Assembly (NCBI GenBank): GCA_004335835.1
Contig: RWJK01001544.1
Span: forward strand, 1 to 64,000
From: Scenedesmus sp. ARA3
Lineage: Eukaryota; Chlorophyta; Chlorophyceae; Sphaeropleales; Scenedesmaceae
Length of the DNA stretch: 64,000 nt
Reading direction: 5' to 3'
Below the pieces are notes generated by a model. That model searched no databases and was not told the origin of the DNA. It saw only the letters and a program-made list of their open reading frames with translations. Of this stretch, positions 63,943-64,000 are shown piece after piece; the stretch's first letter is position 1; every line of letters begins with the position of its first letter. The position numbers and the translations under genes are program-made.

Positions 63943-64000
63943 GTCAAAACACTGCAGCAGCGAAGCAATAGCAGAAAGGCATTGACAATACTAAGCTCGC
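63943..64000 (-). other. PACRG 5' flank with probable acceptor
   Basis: The minus strand reads CTATTGCTTCGCTGCTGCAG just before TGTTTTGACATG, a good 3' splice site, so a 5' UTR intron or upstream exon probably lies outside the window. Confidence 0.5.

Overview
The window is nuclear DNA of a eukaryote, most likely a chlorophyte green alga. Genes have many short GT-AG introns, the DNA is full of CAG/CTG triplet runs, proteins carry poly-Ala, poly-Gln and poly-Ser inserts, and the gene set includes a flagellar doublet protein (PACRG). A Scenedesmus/Tetradesmus-like member of the Sphaeropleales would fit; that is inference, because no search could be run. I rebuilt nine protein-coding genes by following conserved protein segments across introns and checking that every splice junction keeps the reading phase.

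Layout, left to right. (1) Glycyl-tRNA synthetase, minus strand, 7507 to 434, running off the left edge. (2) An alginate-lyase-fold protein, minus, 13579 to 8982. (3) An intergenic region holding a 253-bp element that begins with a complete 5S-rRNA-like unit, ends in a hexamer tail and is flanked by a 12-bp direct repeat: it looks like a 5S-derived SINE. (4) A terminal-nucleotidyltransferase / non-canonical poly(A) polymerase, plus strand, 14390 to 19442, the only plus-strand gene, followed by a long near-perfect hairpin at 19650-19722. (5) A secreted, probably GPI-anchored protein with a periplasmic-metal-receptor (TroA-like) fold, minus, 25764 to 20817. (6) A cytosolic-type malate dehydrogenase with a membrane anchor and a long Ala-rich tail, minus, 30386 to 26095. 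(7) About 4 kb without a recognisable gene. (8) A protein joining a SET domain to armadillo repeats, minus, 40911 to 34481. (9) A giant CYFIP/SRA1/PIROGI-type SCAR/WAVE-complex subunit of about 3,590 residues, minus, 57685 to 41991, 22 exons. (10) A BTB/POZ protein, minus, 60233 to 58862. (11) PACRG, minus, 63942 to 61399.

The genes do not form one pathway; they are ordinary single eukaryotic genes (translation, RNA tailing, central metabolism, solute binding, actin regulation, axoneme). What stands out is gene structure. In six of the nine genes the introns contain about fifty partial copies of the neighbouring exon ends. Copies of an exon's 5' end, with its AG acceptor, lie only in the intron before it; copies of its 3' end, with the GT donor, lie only in the intron after it. 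Each copy therefore duplicates a splice junction, building arrays of up to six candidate splice sites. Many acceptors are also preceded by long CTG tracts on the sense strand. These junction arrays and the 5S-derived element are the two observations I consider most likely to be undescribed.

Limits: exon borders come from conserved protein segments, splice consensus and phase, not from transcripts. UTRs, transcription starts and poly(A) sites are unknown.
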